A stretch of 64,000 bases of DNA from JAUIAI01 sp963732405 (GTDB lineage Bacteria > Pseudomonadota > Gammaproteobacteria > Burkholderiales > Burkholderiaceae_E). The stretch spans positions 248,001 through 312,000 of the forward strand of contig CAVSZG010000006.1 in NCBI GenBank assembly GCA_963732405.1, read 5' to 3'. The position numbers and the translations under genes were made by a program. The notes under the pieces were generated by a model. The model saw nothing but the letters and a program-made list of their open reading frames with translations, was not told where the DNA came from and searched no databases. This document shows, piece by piece, positions 52,189-62,599 of the stretch (the first letter of the stretch is position 1; each line of letters opens with the position of its first letter).

Positions 52189-53758
52189 TCATGAAGCCTC
52201 GCGTTCGCGTTCGCGCAGTTTGAAGCGTTGGATCTTGCCAGTGGCCGTCTTGGGCAGGTCGTCGACGATCTCGATGAAGCGTGGGTATTTGAACGGCGCC
52301 AGGCGATCCTTGACGAAGGCCTTGAGTTCGGCATCGGTCGCCTGTTGGCCGTCCTTGAGCACCACGAATGCCTTGGTCTTGGTCAGGCCGTCGGCGTCTT
52401 CTTTGCCGATGACGGCCGCTTCCAATACCGCCGGATGCTGGATCAGGGTGGCTTCCACTTCGAAGGGCGATACATACACGCCACTGACCTTCAACATGTC
52501 GTCGCTGCGGCCCGAATACGTGTAGGTGCCGTCGGCATTGCGCACGTATTTGTCGCCGCTCTTGGTCCAGCTTCCCTGGAACGTCTCGCGCGATTTGACC
52601 CGGTTTCCCCAATACATGAGCGCGCTGGACGGCCCCTTGATATAGAGGTCGCCGGGTTCGCCGTCGGCCGGCGGCTGACCGTCTTCGCCGCGCAATTCGA
52701 TCTCGTAGCCAGGCACCGGCCATCCCGTCGTGCCATAGCTGACCTTGTCGGGCCGGTTCGACAGGAAGATGTGCAGCATTTCAGTCGAACCGATGCCATC
52801 GACGATATCCACGCCGAAGTGCGCGCGAAACCGCTGGCCGAGTTCGGCCGGCAAGGCTTCGCCGGCTGACGACACCAGCCGCAATGCAACCTGATCGGCC
52901 TTGGGCAGTGCGGGCGAGGCAAGCATGCCGGCAAAGCCGGTGGGTGCGCCGAAAAACGCCGTGGGTTTGCGCTGGGTCAGGCGCTCGAAGGTGGCTTCGG
53001 GCGTGGGCCGGCCGGCCATCAGTACGGTGCAGGCACCGACGCTGAGCGGAAAGCTCGAGCGCATTGCCAAGGCCATACGCAAAGAACAGTTTGGCCGCCG
53101 AAAAGCAGATGTCCTGGTCGGTGAGTCCGAGCACGCCCTTGCCATAGTATTCGGCGGTCCAGTAGGGATTGGCATGTGAATGCACGGTACCCTTGGGTCG
53201 CCCGGTCGAACCGGATGAATAGAGCCAGAAGGCCGGATCATCGGGCGCGGTGGCCGCGGGTTTATCGGCCGGCGAATCCACGGCGATGAATCGCTCGAAC
53301 TCGATCTCGGGTGGATGGATCGGGGCGATGGGCTGCGACACGATGACCGTCTGTACCTCATGATCGCATCGCATCATCGCCGCCGTGAGTGTCGGCAGCA
53401 GGGCACCCGAGACCAGCGCAGCCTGTGCGCGCGAATGCTCGAGCATGTAGGCATAGTCATCGGCGGTCAGTAAGGTATTGACCGCGACGGGCACGATACC
53501 GGCGTACATTGCCCCCAGAAAGCTGACCGGCCAGTCATTGCAGTCATGCATGAGTAACAACACCCGCTCTTCACGCTTGATGCCGCTCTTGCGCAGGGCC
53601 CGGGCCAGTTGGCGAACGCGCCGATCCAGATCGGCATAGTTCAGTTCGCCCTGATCATCGATGTAGGCGGTTTTTGAGCCGCGCTGCGCATTGCAGGCCA
53701 GCAGATGGGCGGCGAAATTGAATGGTGATTCGGGGCTGGGCACGGCTGGGCTGCTCAT
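52189..53758 (-). pseudogene. bclA: Benzoate-CoA ligase, one frameshift
   Basis: From the ATG at 53758 the protein reads FNFAAHLLACNAQRGSKTAY, SGIKREERVLLLMHDCNDWP and FWLYSSGSTGRPKGTVHSHA (the AMP-binding P-loop). At 53049-53062 the frame shifts, after KLFFAYGLGNA, into FPLSVGACTVLMAGRPTPEA. It continues through VSSAGEALPAELGQRF and GRSDDMLKVSGVYVSPFEVE to PKTATGKIQRFKL, which carries the adenylation Lys. About 520 codons in all. It activates benzoate to benzoyl-CoA for the box pathway encoded on the opposite strand. Confidence 0.87.
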
Positions 53759-53876
53759 CGGGTGGGTCTCCATGCGTGTTATGGGTCGGCGGAGTGCCTG
53801 CCCCGGGCGCTGTCCGGTCGGACCATGGCGCGGCGACTGGCGCAATAGACCCGGACGGCAGTGGGTCGATCAACAA

Positions 53877-54014
53877 TGCATTATTGTGCACATGATCTGG
53901 CAGAATTGCTAGCGGAAATGATTGAAATGATTCATCAGGAGTGATGTCTAGCGCAGGGTGAATTGAAAAGATGCAAAATAATGCTTTACTTGGGCCAAAT
54001 GATTGCACTATAGT
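53877..54014. promoter_or_regulatory. box promoter region with BoxR-type operator motifs
   Basis: TGCA-TTATTG-TGCA at 53877-53890 is an exact TGCA-N6-TGCA palindrome. TGCA-AAATAA-TGCT at 53972-53985 is a one-mismatch version. From memory, BoxR/BzdR repressors bind TGCA-N6-TGCA repeats and are released by benzoyl-CoA. A boxC promoter candidate, TTTACT (53985-53990), 18-base spacer, TATAGT (54009-54014), is touched by the second motif. The first motif is nearer to the ligase gene. No boxR gene is in the window. Confidence 0.6.
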
Positions 54015-54061
54015 TCTTCATCCGCTTGATTTCGGCCCACCGCCACCGCCAAGGAGACACT

Positions 54062-55721
54062 GTGAACAACCCGCCGCGCGTCGACTACCAAACCCAGCCG
54101 GACCAGTACCGCCATTGGTCGCTCCGGTTCGACGGATCCATCGCCACCCTGTCGGCCGACTTCGACGAGAACGCCGGCCTGCGTCCTGGCTACAAGCTCA
54201 AGCTCAATAGCTACGATCTGGGCGTGGACATCGAGCTCAACGATGCGATCAACCGGATTCGCTTCGAGCATCCTGAGGTGCGCACGGTGGTAATTACCAG
54301 CGCCAAGGACAAGGTGTTCTGCTCGGGCGCCAATATCTTCATGCTAGGCACCAGCAGTCATGCCTGGAAGGTCAACTTCTGCAAGTTCACCAATGAAACC
54401 CGCAACGGCCTGGAAGATTCATCCCGTTACTCGGGGCTTAAGTTCGTGGCGGCCGTGAATGGCGCCTGCGCCGGTGGTGGTTATGAAATGGCGCTGGCCT
54501 GCGACGAGATCGTGCTGGTGGATGATCGCTCCAGTGCGGTGAGTCTGCCCGAGGTGCCCTTGCTGGGCGTGCTGCCGGGCACCGGCGGCCTGACCCGGGT
54601 CACCGACAAGCGTCGTGTGCGCCACGACCTGGCCGATCTGTTCTGTACCAGCGTGGAGGGCGTGCGCGGTCAGAAGGCCAAGGACTGGCGCCTGGTGGAT
54701 CACATCGCCAAGCCTGCGGTGTTTGCCAGCGTGGTCAAGGAGCGCGCCCTGGCGCTGGCACAGGCCAGTGACCGGCCGGCCACGGCCAGCGGCGTCAAAC
54801 TGGTGCCGCTGGAGCGCAGCATCGAGGCCGATGCGCTTCGTTATTCGACGGTGTCGGTGGACATCGATCGCGCCAGACGCACCGCCACCTGGACGATCCA
54901 GGGGCCCGCCGGCAACCAGCCCACCGATATCGCCGGTATCGAAGCGGCCGGCAGCCACTGGTATCCGCTGGTGCTGGCGCGCGAACTCGACGATGCGATC
55001 CTTGAGATGCGCACCAATGAGCTGACGATCGGCACCTGGCTGATCAAGACCCAGGGCGATGTCGACGCGGTGCTCGCCATGGATGCGAGCCTGCTCGCCC
55101 ATCAGCATCACTGGCTGGTGCGTCGAGACCACCGGCATGTTGCGCCGGGCCTTGTCGAGGCTGGATGTGTCCTCGCGCAGCCTGTTCGCGCTGATCGAAC
55201 CGGGTTCATGCTTCGCCGGCAGCCTGCTCGAACTGGCCCTGGCCTGCGATCGGAGTTATCACCTTGCGTTACCGGACAATCCCGCTGATGCGCCCGCCAT
55301 TACGCTGTCCGAGGCGAACTTCGGGTTGTATCCGATGGCCACCGGCCAGAGCCGGCTCGAGCGCCGCTTCTACGCCGAGCAGCCTGCCCTGGATGCGGTG
55401 CGCGAGGTGATGGGCAAGCGCCTGGATGCCGATGCAGCGTTTACACTCGGGCTGGTCACGAGCAACCCGGATGATCTGGACTGGGATGATGAAATCCGCA
55501 TCGCGATCGAGGAACGGGTGGCCATGTCACCCGATGCACTCACCGGCATGGAGGCCAACCTACGCTTCAATGGGACCGAGACCATGTTCACCCGGGTGTT
55601 CGGGCGCCTGACAGCCTGGCAGAACTGGATCTTCCAGCGTCCCAATGCGGTTGGCACGACCGGCGCGCTCAAGGTTTACGGAACGGGCGAAAAAGCTGGT
55701 TTCGACTGGCACCGGGTTTGA
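54062..55721 (+). pseudogene. boxC: Benzoyl-CoA-dihydrodiol lyase BoxC, one frameshift
   Basis: Starts at a GTG 5 bases after AAGGAG. Two crotonase-type regions are visible, as in BoxC: TVVITSAKDKVFCSGANIFM and VNGACAGGGYEMALACDEIV, and later SLFALIEPGSCFAGSLLELA. At 55121-55124 one extra base (CGTC) separates ..HHWLVR from ETTGMLRRALSRLDVSS in the next frame. About 552 codons in total, the normal BoxC length. BoxC opens the epoxidised ring of benzoyl-CoA to 3,4-dehydroadipyl-CoA semialdehyde and formate. Because boxB and boxA are intact, a sequencing error is likely. Confidence 0.88.
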
Positions 55722-55841
55722 TCCGATCACGACCAGGGCTGGTAACTGAGCCGGCCCGGTTCCTTCTAGCAGGATGTTGCGTCGCCTCGATCGGCACGCA
55801 GCCCCGAGACAGCACTCAACAAAACCGAAACGGAGTTTGCG

Positions 55842-57269
55842 ATGACAGCCATCAACTACAGCGAGAAGATTCCCAATAATGTCGACCTGGGCGGCGATCG
55901 CACCTTGCAGCGGGCGCTCGAGCAGTGGCAGCCGAATTTTCTGAGCTGGTGGAGCGACATGGGCCCCGAGGGGTCGAACAACTTCGACGTGTATCTGCGC
56001 ACTGCGGTCAGCGTCGACCCCCAGGGCTGGGCGCAGTTCGGCCACGTGAAGATGCCCGACTATCGCTGGGGCATCTTCCTGAACCCGGGCGACCCGGACC
56101 GCAAGATTCATTTCGGCGATCACAAGGGCGAGAAGGCCTGGCAGGACGTGCCCGGCGAGCATCGGGCCAATTTGCGCCGGATCATCGTCACCCAGGGTGA
56201 TACCGAACCCGCGTCGGTCGAGCAGCAGCGCCATCTGGGGCTGACCTGCCCGAGTCAGTACGATCTGCGCAATCTGTTCCAGGTCAATGTCGAAGAAGGC
56301 CGGCATCTGTGGGCCATGGTTTATCTGCTGCACAAGCACTTCGGCCGTGACGGCCGCGAAGAGGCGGAAGCCTTGCTCGAGCGGCGCAGCGGCGATCAGG
56401 ACAATCCGCGAATCCTGGGTGCCTTCAATGAAAAGACGCCGGACTGGCTGAGTTTTTTCATGTTCACCTACTTCACCGATCGCGATGGCAAGTACCAGTT
56501 GTGCGCACTGGCCGAGAGCGCCTTCGATCCGCTGGCTCGCACCACCCGCTTCATGCTGACCGAAGAGGCTCATCACATGTTTGTGGGTGAAAGCGGTATC
56601 AGCCGGATCATCCAGCGCACTGTCAATGCAATGAATGAGCTCAAGACCGATGACGTGACCAAGCTGCGGGCGGCCGGCGTGATCGACCTGCCCACCATCC
56701 AGCGTTATATCAACTTCCATTTCAGCGTGACCATCGACCTGTTCGGCGCCGATCAGTCGAGCAATGCCGCCACCTTCTACAGCACCGGTCTGAAGGGTCG
56801 CTTCGAAGAGGGCAAGCGGGCCGATGACCATGTGCTCAAGGGTGATACCTACAAGGTCCTGCATGCCGAGGGTGGCAAGCTTTTGGAGCAGGATGTGCCG
56901 ATGCTCAATGCGCTCAACGAGGTGCTGCGCGACGACTACATCAAGGATTCGATCGCCGGGGTCAACCGCTGGAACAAGGTGATCGAAAAGGCCGGCATTC
57001 CGGTGCGCCTGTCCGTGCCGCACAAGGGCTTTCACCGGAACATCGGCGCGCTGTCGGCGATCAAGGTGTCGCCCGATGGCCGGATCATCAGCGATGCGCA
57101 ATGGGCCGAGCAGGTCGATAGCTGGCTGCCCTCGGACCAGGACAGGGCCTATGTCGCCTCACTCATGGGCCGGGTCGTGGAGCCGGGTAAATTTGCCAAC
57201 TGGATCGCGCCGCCGGTGATGGGTATCAATCGTCAGCAGATCGATTTTGATTACGTGCGCTTCGGCTAG
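55842..57269 (+). CDS. boxB: Benzoyl-CoA 2,3-epoxidase oxygenase subunit BoxB
   Basis: 475 residues, the family length. The start MTAINYSEKIPNNVDLGGDR and the di-iron ligands in FQVNVEEGRHLWAMVYLLHK and RFMLTEEAHHMFVGESGISR identify BoxB. It inserts one oxygen atom into the ring of benzoyl-CoA, with electrons from BoxA. It lies between boxC and boxA on the same strand. Confidence 0.95.
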   Translation: MTAINYSEKIPNNVDLGGDRTLQRALEQWQPNFLSWWSDMGPEGSNNFDVYLRTAVSVDPQGWAQFGHVKMPDYRWGIFLNPGDPDRKIHFGDHKGEKAWQDVPGEHRANLRRIIVTQGDTEPASVEQQRHLGLTCPSQYDLRNLFQVNVEEGRHLWAMVYLLHKHFGRDGREEAEALLERRSGDQDNPRILGAFNEKTPDWLSFFMFTYFTDRDGKYQLCALAESAFDPLARTTRFMLTEEAHHMFVGESGISRIIQRTVNAMNELKTDDVTKLRAAGVIDLPTIQRYINFHFSVTIDLFGADQSSNAATFYSTGLKGRFEEGKRADDHVLKGDTYKVLHAEGGKLLEQDVPMLNALNEVLRDDYIKDSIAGVNRWNKVIEKAGIPVRLSVPHKGFHRNIGALSAIKVSPDGRIISDAQWAEQVDSWLPSDQDRAYVASLMGRVVEPGKFANWIAPPVMGINRQQIDFDYVRFG

Positions 57270-57290
57270 CCTTCCTTCAGGAGACCCCGG

Positions 57291-58589
57291 ATGGGTGCAT
57301 CAGAGACAACGGTGATCAGGCAGCATCTGATCGACCCCGAGATCTGCATTCGCTGCAACACCTGCGAGGCGACATGCCCGGTCGGGGCCATCACCCACGA
57401 CGACCGCAACTATGTGGTCGATGCATCCAAGTGCAATCTGTGCATGGACTGCATCGCGCCCTGTCCTACGGGGTCGATCGACAACTGGCGCAGCATGCCG
57501 CTGGCACGGGCCTACAGCACGGCCGAGCAACTCCTGTGGGACGAGTTGCCGGGCGAACTGTCGGCCGAGGAACTCGCGCAGGCCGGCGGTGAGGCTGAGG
57601 GCGTGGCCGCCGAGCCTGACCTGGCCAGCGTGGCGTCGAATCAGCCTGAGCCGCAGGCCGGTGCCGGTCAGGCGCAGGCATCGGCCCGGGTGGCCGTGGG
57701 CTCATCCACGCCGCCATGGTCAGCCGCCCATCCCTACACCAATCTGTATGGCCCCAAGGCGCCGGAATCGACGATCACTGCCACCGTGTCGGGCAATGTC
57801 CGGGTGACCGAAGTCGGCCGCGACTATGACACGCATCACATCGTGCTCGACTTCGGACAACTGTCGTTTCCGGTGCTCGAGGGGCAATCGATCGGCGTGA
57901 TTCCACCCGGTACCGATGCATCAGGCCGGGCCCATCATGCCCGTCAGTATTCGATCGCCAGTGCGCGCAATGGCGAGCGCCCGGGCTACAACAACATCTC
58001 GTTGACGGTCAAACGGGTGCTCGAAGATCACCAGGGTAATCCGGTGCGCGGGGTGGCCAGCAACTATCTGTGCGATCTGCAGGTGGGCGAGCAGATCCAG
58101 GTGATCGGCCCGTTCGGGGCGAGCTTTCTGATGCCCAATCATCCGCGCTCACACATCGTGATGATCTGCACCGGTACGGGGTCGGCGCCGATGCGCGCCA
58201 TGACCGAATGGCGGCGGCGGCTGCGCGCATCCGGCAAGTTTGCCGGCGGCAAGTTGATGTTGTTCTTCGGCGCCCGTACGCGCGAGGAACTGCCGTATTT
58301 CGGGCCGCTGCAGAACCTGCCCAAGGATTTCATCGATATCAATCTGGCGTTCAGCCGCACGCCCGATCGTCCCAGGCAATATGTGCAGGATCTGATGCGC
58401 GAGCGGGCTGCCGATCTGCTGCCCTTGCTCACCGACCCAAATGCCTACTTCTACGTCTGCGGCCTCAAGGCCATGGAAGAAGGTGTGGTGCTGGCGCTGC
58501 GCGATATTGCCGAGCAGGCCGGTGTCGAGTGGGCGCCACTGGCCGCCAGTCTGAGGCAGCAAAGCCGTCTTCACCTCGAAACCTATTGA
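57291..58589 (+). CDS. boxA: Benzoyl-CoA 2,3-epoxidase reductase subunit BoxA
   Basis: 432 residues. The N-terminal ferredoxin part has two 4Fe-4S sets, CIRCNTCEATCPVGAI and CNLCMDCIAPCPTGSI. An Ala/Glu-rich linker follows (about 85-145). The C-terminal ferredoxin-NADP reductase part has HHARQYSIAS for FAD and MICTGTGSAPMRAM for NADPH. It passes electrons from NADPH to BoxB. The gap to boxB is 21 bases. Confidence 0.94.
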   Translation: MGASETTVIRQHLIDPEICIRCNTCEATCPVGAITHDDRNYVVDASKCNLCMDCIAPCPTGSIDNWRSMPLARAYSTAEQLLWDELPGELSAEELAQAGGEAEGVAAEPDLASVASNQPEPQAGAGQAQASARVAVGSSTPPWSAAHPYTNLYGPKAPESTITATVSGNVRVTEVGRDYDTHHIVLDFGQLSFPVLEGQSIGVIPPGTDASGRAHHARQYSIASARNGERPGYNNISLTVKRVLEDHQGNPVRGVASNYLCDLQVGEQIQVIGPFGASFLMPNHPRSHIVMICTGTGSAPMRAMTEWRRRLRASGKFAGGKLMLFFGARTREELPYFGPLQNLPKDFIDINLAFSRTPDRPRQYVQDLMRERAADLLPLLTDPNAYFYVCGLKAMEEGVVLALRDIAEQAGVEWAPLAASLRQQSRLHLETY

Positions 58590-58671
58590 GTCGGGTCGAT
58601 CGCCGGTCCCGCCGGTCCTGACGGCGGGTCGGTGATATTGTTCGCCTTCGTGTATTTCGCAGGAATGGCGG

Positions 58672-59892
58672 ATGTCCTCCGATTTCGACGGCATCAAGGT
58701 ACTGGATTTCACCCAGGTGATCGCGGGGCCGTTTGCCGCCCAGCAACTCGCCCTCCTGGGTGCCGATGTGATCAAGATCGAGCCGGTGGATGGCGGCGAT
58801 CAGATGCGCGACCGCATGCTGCCCAGTGCGCTGAGCACGGTCGGTATGGCCTCGCCATTCATGACGCTGAACCTTTGCAAGCGCAGTCTGGCGCTTGATC
58901 TGAAGCATCCAAAAGGTCGGGAGACGGCTTTGCGCCTGATCGCCGGCGCCGATGTGATGCTGCACAATTTCCGCGCCGGTGTGATCGATCGGCTGGGTCT
59001 GGACTGGGCCTCGGTTCGCGCGGTCAATCCGACGCTGGTCTATTGCGCGATCTCGGGCTACGGTGACAAGGGGCCGCGCAGCCGCGATCCGGCTTTTGAT
59101 GGCGCCATCCAGGCTGCCTCGGGCATGATGGCCAACAACGGCCATGCCGAGTCAGGGCCAACACGTACCGGATATTTTCCAGTCGACATGACAACCGGCC
59201 TCACGGCTGCGTTTGCGATCGCGGCGGCGCTGAACCGCCGCACGCGCACCGGGCAGGGCAAGGCCATCGATGTGGCAATGCTGGATGCGGCGATCACGCT
59301 GCAGGCCGCGTCATTTGCGCAATATCTGGTGGACGGTCTGCCCGGCGGCCTGACGGGTAACAGTTCGGCCACCGGTGCGCCCAGTGCCGACCGCTACGAT
59401 ACCGCCGACGGGATGGTATTGCTCTCGGCCGTGGGCCAGAGTCAGGTGGAGGCCTTGTGCCGAGAGACCGGGCTGGCCGACCTGTTGACCGATCCGCGTT
59501 TCGCGACGCCGGCAGCGCGCGCCGAGCATCGCGACGCGTTTCGCGAGCGAATGACGGCGGCGCTCAGTACCGACACCTCAGCGAACTGGACGCGCCGGCT
59601 CGGTGCCTGCGGCGTGCCGGTGTCCGCCGTGAATTCGATCGCCGACACGGTTGCAGAACCGCAACTGGCGCACCGCTCGGTGCTGGTGGACGTGCAAGGT
59701 GTCACCGGTGTTGATCGACCGGTCAGGCTGGTGGCGGCGGCCTTCCAGGCGAATCAAGACGGGCCGGCGGTGTCGCGCCCCCCTCCTGCCCTTGGCGAGC
59801 ACAGCGAGCAGATCCTGCGCGCTTTTGAATTCAGCAACGATGAAATAACCGCCTTGATCGACGCCGGCGTGGTCGGCGTGCGGCGGTCCTGA
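58672..59892 (+). CDS. Family III CoA-transferase (CaiB/BaiF)
   Basis: 406 residues. GIKVLDFTQVIAGPFAAQQL, ALLGADVIKIEPVDGGD and the catalytic Asp in RDPAFDGAIQAASGMM are standard. It transfers CoA between carboxylic acids. It lies 82 bases after boxA on the same strand and may serve an aromatic or dicarboxylic acid linked to this cluster, but the substrate cannot be read from the sequence. Confidence 0.86.
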   Translation: MSSDFDGIKVLDFTQVIAGPFAAQQLALLGADVIKIEPVDGGDQMRDRMLPSALSTVGMASPFMTLNLCKRSLALDLKHPKGRETALRLIAGADVMLHNFRAGVIDRLGLDWASVRAVNPTLVYCAISGYGDKGPRSRDPAFDGAIQAASGMMANNGHAESGPTRTGYFPVDMTTGLTAAFAIAAALNRRTRTGQGKAIDVAMLDAAITLQAASFAQYLVDGLPGGLTGNSSATGAPSADRYDTADGMVLLSAVGQSQVEALCRETGLADLLTDPRFATPAARAEHRDAFRERMTAALSTDTSANWTRRLGACGVPVSAVNSIADTVAEPQLAHRSVLVDVQGVTGVDRPVRLVAAAFQANQDGPAVSRPPPALGEHSEQILRAFEFSNDEITALIDAGVVGVRRS

Positions 59893-59906
59893 ACGGAGTA
59901 TCTGCC

Positions 59907-60677
59907 ATGATCGAATCCACTGTCGAGATCAAGACCGACGACGGCACGCTGGACGTGTTCATCTGTCATCCTGAAGAAGAGGGCCCCCACCCGGTGGTGG
60001 TCTTGTACATGGATGCGCCGGGCATCCGGCCCGAGCTGCGCGACATGTCGAGCCGACTGGCCAGCGCCGGCTATTATGTGATGCTGCCCAATCTCTATTA
60101 TCGGATCGGTCGTGAGGGCGCTTATGGCTACGACCTGGCGCGCATCCGCAGTGATGATGCGCATCTGCAGCGCATGCACGCGTGTCGCCTCTCGTTGAGC
60201 AATGCCGGCGTGGTTCGTGATACCCGGGCTCTGCTCGCGCAGGCACGCCGGGATCCGGCTGCCGACAAGGGCCCCATCGGTTGCGTGGGTTATTGCATGA
60301 GCGGCTCTTTCGTGGTGGCCATCGGGGCAGCCTATCCCGACGAGGTGGCGGCGATCGCCTCGTTCTATGGGGTGGGCATCATCACCGACGCGGCCGATTC
60401 ACCGCATCGGGATGCGCACCGGATCCGGGCCCAGACCTATCTGGCCTTTGCCCAGACCGATCCCTGGGTGCCCGACCAGGTGCTCACGGCACTACCGGAC
60501 GTGATCCGCGAGAGCGGCTGGGATGCCCGAATCGAGGTGTATCCCGAGACCACTCACGGTTTTGCGTTTGCCTCGCGTACCGACTATCAGCGCGCGGGCG
60601 GCGAGCGTCACTGGGAGCGTTTGCATGCCTTGTTCGCGCGCAAGCTGCCACGGCGGCCCACGCCGGTATCGGGCTGA
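59907..60677 (+). CDS. Dienelactone hydrolase family protein
   Basis: 256 residues, 14 bases after the CoA-transferase gene. The nucleophile elbow is VGYCMSGSF, with Cys as in true dienelactone hydrolases. The acid is Asp in FAQTDPWVP and the His is in ETTHGFAFASR. It probably hydrolyses a lactone or ester from aromatic breakdown; neighbours suggest a link to the box cluster. It is convergent with the puhE-like gene. Confidence 0.87.
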   Translation: MIESTVEIKTDDGTLDVFICHPEEEGPHPVVVLYMDAPGIRPELRDMSSRLASAGYYVMLPNLYYRIGREGAYGYDLARIRSDDAHLQRMHACRLSLSNAGVVRDTRALLAQARRDPAADKGPIGCVGYCMSGSFVVAIGAAYPDEVAAIASFYGVGIITDAADSPHRDAHRIRAQTYLAFAQTDPWVPDQVLTALPDVIRESGWDARIEVYPETTHGFAFASRTDYQRAGGERHWERLHALFARKLPRRPTPVSG

Positions 60678-60693
60678 CGATACCGGCGATGAA

Positions 60694-61470
60694 TCAGCGC
60701 GAGACTTCGCGTTGCGGCGAATCCGGAATCGCCCATTGCCAGAGCCAGCGATCCGAGATCGGCACCATGAGCAACAGATGTTCGATCACGGCCAGGGCGA
60801 GCAGGGTGGCCAGGAGCAGGCCATGGGCCTGGACGGCGGGCGGCGACGTGGCGGCCAGCGCATCGGTCAGCAGCGTGGCCAGCACGGCCAGCGCGGCGAT
60901 CATGGAAAACGGAAACAAGGCGTTCATCCGGGCCCGGCGCACATAGGTGTCGAGGTAGCGCATCGGTTCGGGCAGCAGATGGGTGCTGAAATTGCGCACG
61001 CCCAGAAACAGATTGAGTTTGGCGCTCCAGCGCATCAACCAGAGCAGCACGAAGGTCGCCGTACCGGTACTCTGGCCGTCCGACCAGCTCGCCGTCAGCA
61101 ACAGGCCGGCCGTTGCGATCACGGCCAGTTCATGATGAAGCGACGTCATCACGCCGCGATGGAAGCGTTCGCCACTTGACGCCTGTGGTGGACAGGGGAG
61201 CGCAGTCGGCCCCGTGAGCCAGCCGCGGAAATAGGCGAGTTCGAGGGCGCCCCAGCTCGCCACGGCCAGCGTGAAGGCGGCATAGGTGGCAGCGACGCCG
61301 GGATCGCGCTGCACGACGATCAGGCCACCCGTGGTGAGCACATAGACGGCCGCCGCCCCGTAGCGGGCAGGCCGCTCGAGCCGGTCCGGCAGCCGACCCA
61401 GGGCGAGCACCAGGCTGGTGCCCAGCCACCAGACCAGCAGCGCGAAGGCAATGGGGCCGACGATCATCAT
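60694..61470 (-). CDS. puhE: Putative photosynthetic complex assembly protein 2 (PuhE, DUF3623)
   Basis: 258 residues with about eight membrane helices. HHELAVIATAGLLLTASWSD, LMRWSAKLNLFLGVRNFSTH and LLPEPMRYLDTYVRRARMNA are hallmarks of DUF3623/PuhE, which helps build the reaction centre. It lies 25 bases downstream of acsF on the same strand, the order seen in purple-bacterial photosynthesis clusters (puhABC - acsF - puhE). Confidence 0.88.
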   Translation of the reverse strand: MMIVGPIAFALLVWWLGTSLVLALGRLPDRLERPARYGAAAVYVLTTGGLIVVQRDPGVAATYAAFTLAVASWGALELAYFRGWLTGPTALPCPPQASSGERFHRGVMTSLHHELAVIATAGLLLTASWSDGQSTGTATFVLLWLMRWSAKLNLFLGVRNFSTHLLPEPMRYLDTYVRRARMNALFPFSMIAALAVLATLLTDALAATSPPAVQAHGLLLATLLALAVIEHLLLMVPISDRWLWQWAIPDSPQREVSR

Positions 61471-61495
61471 GAAGCCGTCCGGTTGCCGGTCCGCG

Positions 61496-62548
61496 TTACC
61501 AGACCGGGCTCAGCCGGACGTCGGCCGGCAAGGGGTTACGCTTGATCGGCATCATGTACAGGCGGGCGAATACCCAGGCCGCCTTCAACGCGCAGCCACC
61601 CTGGGCAAGCCGGCCCATCAGGCCTTTGCGGGCCTTGGCCGCCACGTTGGCCCTGTCGATCGCGACCAGCGCATCCAGATGCCGACTAAACGCCGGATGA
61701 TCGATGTCCAGGGTGAACGGAAACACCTGACGGGTGATGTCGTTCATGATCCGGAACACCGTAAAGCCGTATTGCGCGGGCGGCAGACCCAGTGCCTCGT
61801 GAATGACGGGACGGTGATGGTCGCGCACGTACATCGTGGCATAAACCGCCACCAGGAAGAAGCGGATCCAGAGCCGGTTATGACCCGCCAGCAATCCGGG
61901 GTTGGCGCGCAGGATCAGCGCGAAGGCCTCGCCATGACGGAATTCGTCATTGCACCAGTCATGAAACCATTTGAAGATGGGATGGAAGCGGCGCTCAGGC
62001 TCGCGCTCGAGCTGCCGGAAGATCGTGATGTAGCGCGCATAACCGATCTTCTCGGACAGGTAGGTTGCGTAAAAAATGAACTTGGGCCGGAAGTAGGTGT
62101 ACTTCTTCACCTTGGTCAATATGCCCAGATCGACCTGGCAGTCAAAATCCTTGAGCACCTTGTTCAGGAAACCGGCATGACGGGATTCATCGCGCGCCAT
62201 GTGCGACATCAATTCCTTGATATCCGGGTTGCTGACCGCCTTCTTGATCTCGCTGTAGAGCACGCAGCCGGAGAATTCCGAGGTGCATGAGCTGATCAGG
62301 AAGTCCATGAATTCTTCGTGCAGATCGGGCGGCAGCTGGTCCACGGCCGCTGTGAACGAGTCATCACGTTCAAAATGGCGTCGGTTCTTGTCGGTGCGGA
62401 ACTCCACCATCAGCCGCTCCCACTCTTCGCGGATCGGTTCGACATCGAGCCGGTTCATCGCATCCATATCGGTGGTATAGAACCGCGGCGTCAGAATGTC
62501 GTCCTTGGTGGCCTTGGCGGTCGAATCGTCCAGGGTCTGGTGGGTCAT
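61496..62548 (-). CDS. acsF: Mg-protoporphyrin IX monomethyl ester (oxidative) cyclase
   Basis: 350 residues, full length. The di-iron ligands lie in SSCTSEFSGCVLYSEIKKAV, MSHMARDESRHAGFLNKVL and WCNDEFRHGEAFAL. AcsF forms ring E of bacteriochlorophyll using oxygen, so the host can make bacteriochlorophyll aerobically. CGGAGA lies shortly before the ATG at 62548. Upstream, where puh genes would be expected, a group II intron begins. Confidence 0.94.
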   Translation of the reverse strand: MTHQTLDDSTAKATKDDILTPRFYTTDMDAMNRLDVEPIREEWERLMVEFRTDKNRRHFERDDSFTAAVDQLPPDLHEEFMDFLISSCTSEFSGCVLYSEIKKAVSNPDIKELMSHMARDESRHAGFLNKVLKDFDCQVDLGILTKVKKYTYFRPKFIFYATYLSEKIGYARYITIFRQLEREPERRFHPIFKWFHDWCNDEFRHGEAFALILRANPGLLAGHNRLWIRFFLVAVYATMYVRDHHRPVIHEALGLPPAQYGFTVFRIMNDITRQVFPFTLDIDHPAFSRHLDALVAIDRANVAAKARKGLMGRLAQGGCALKAAWVFARLYMMPIKRNPLPADVRLSPVW

Positions 62549-62599
62549 GGTCGTCTCCGTGCGCCGGTCAAAACCGGCAAGGTGTTGTGAATGGAAGTT

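Noticed and set aside
55560..57101. 513-codon minus-strand open frame opposite boxB
   Set aside because: It is antisense to an intact catalytic subunit with all metal ligands and shows only codon-bias effects.
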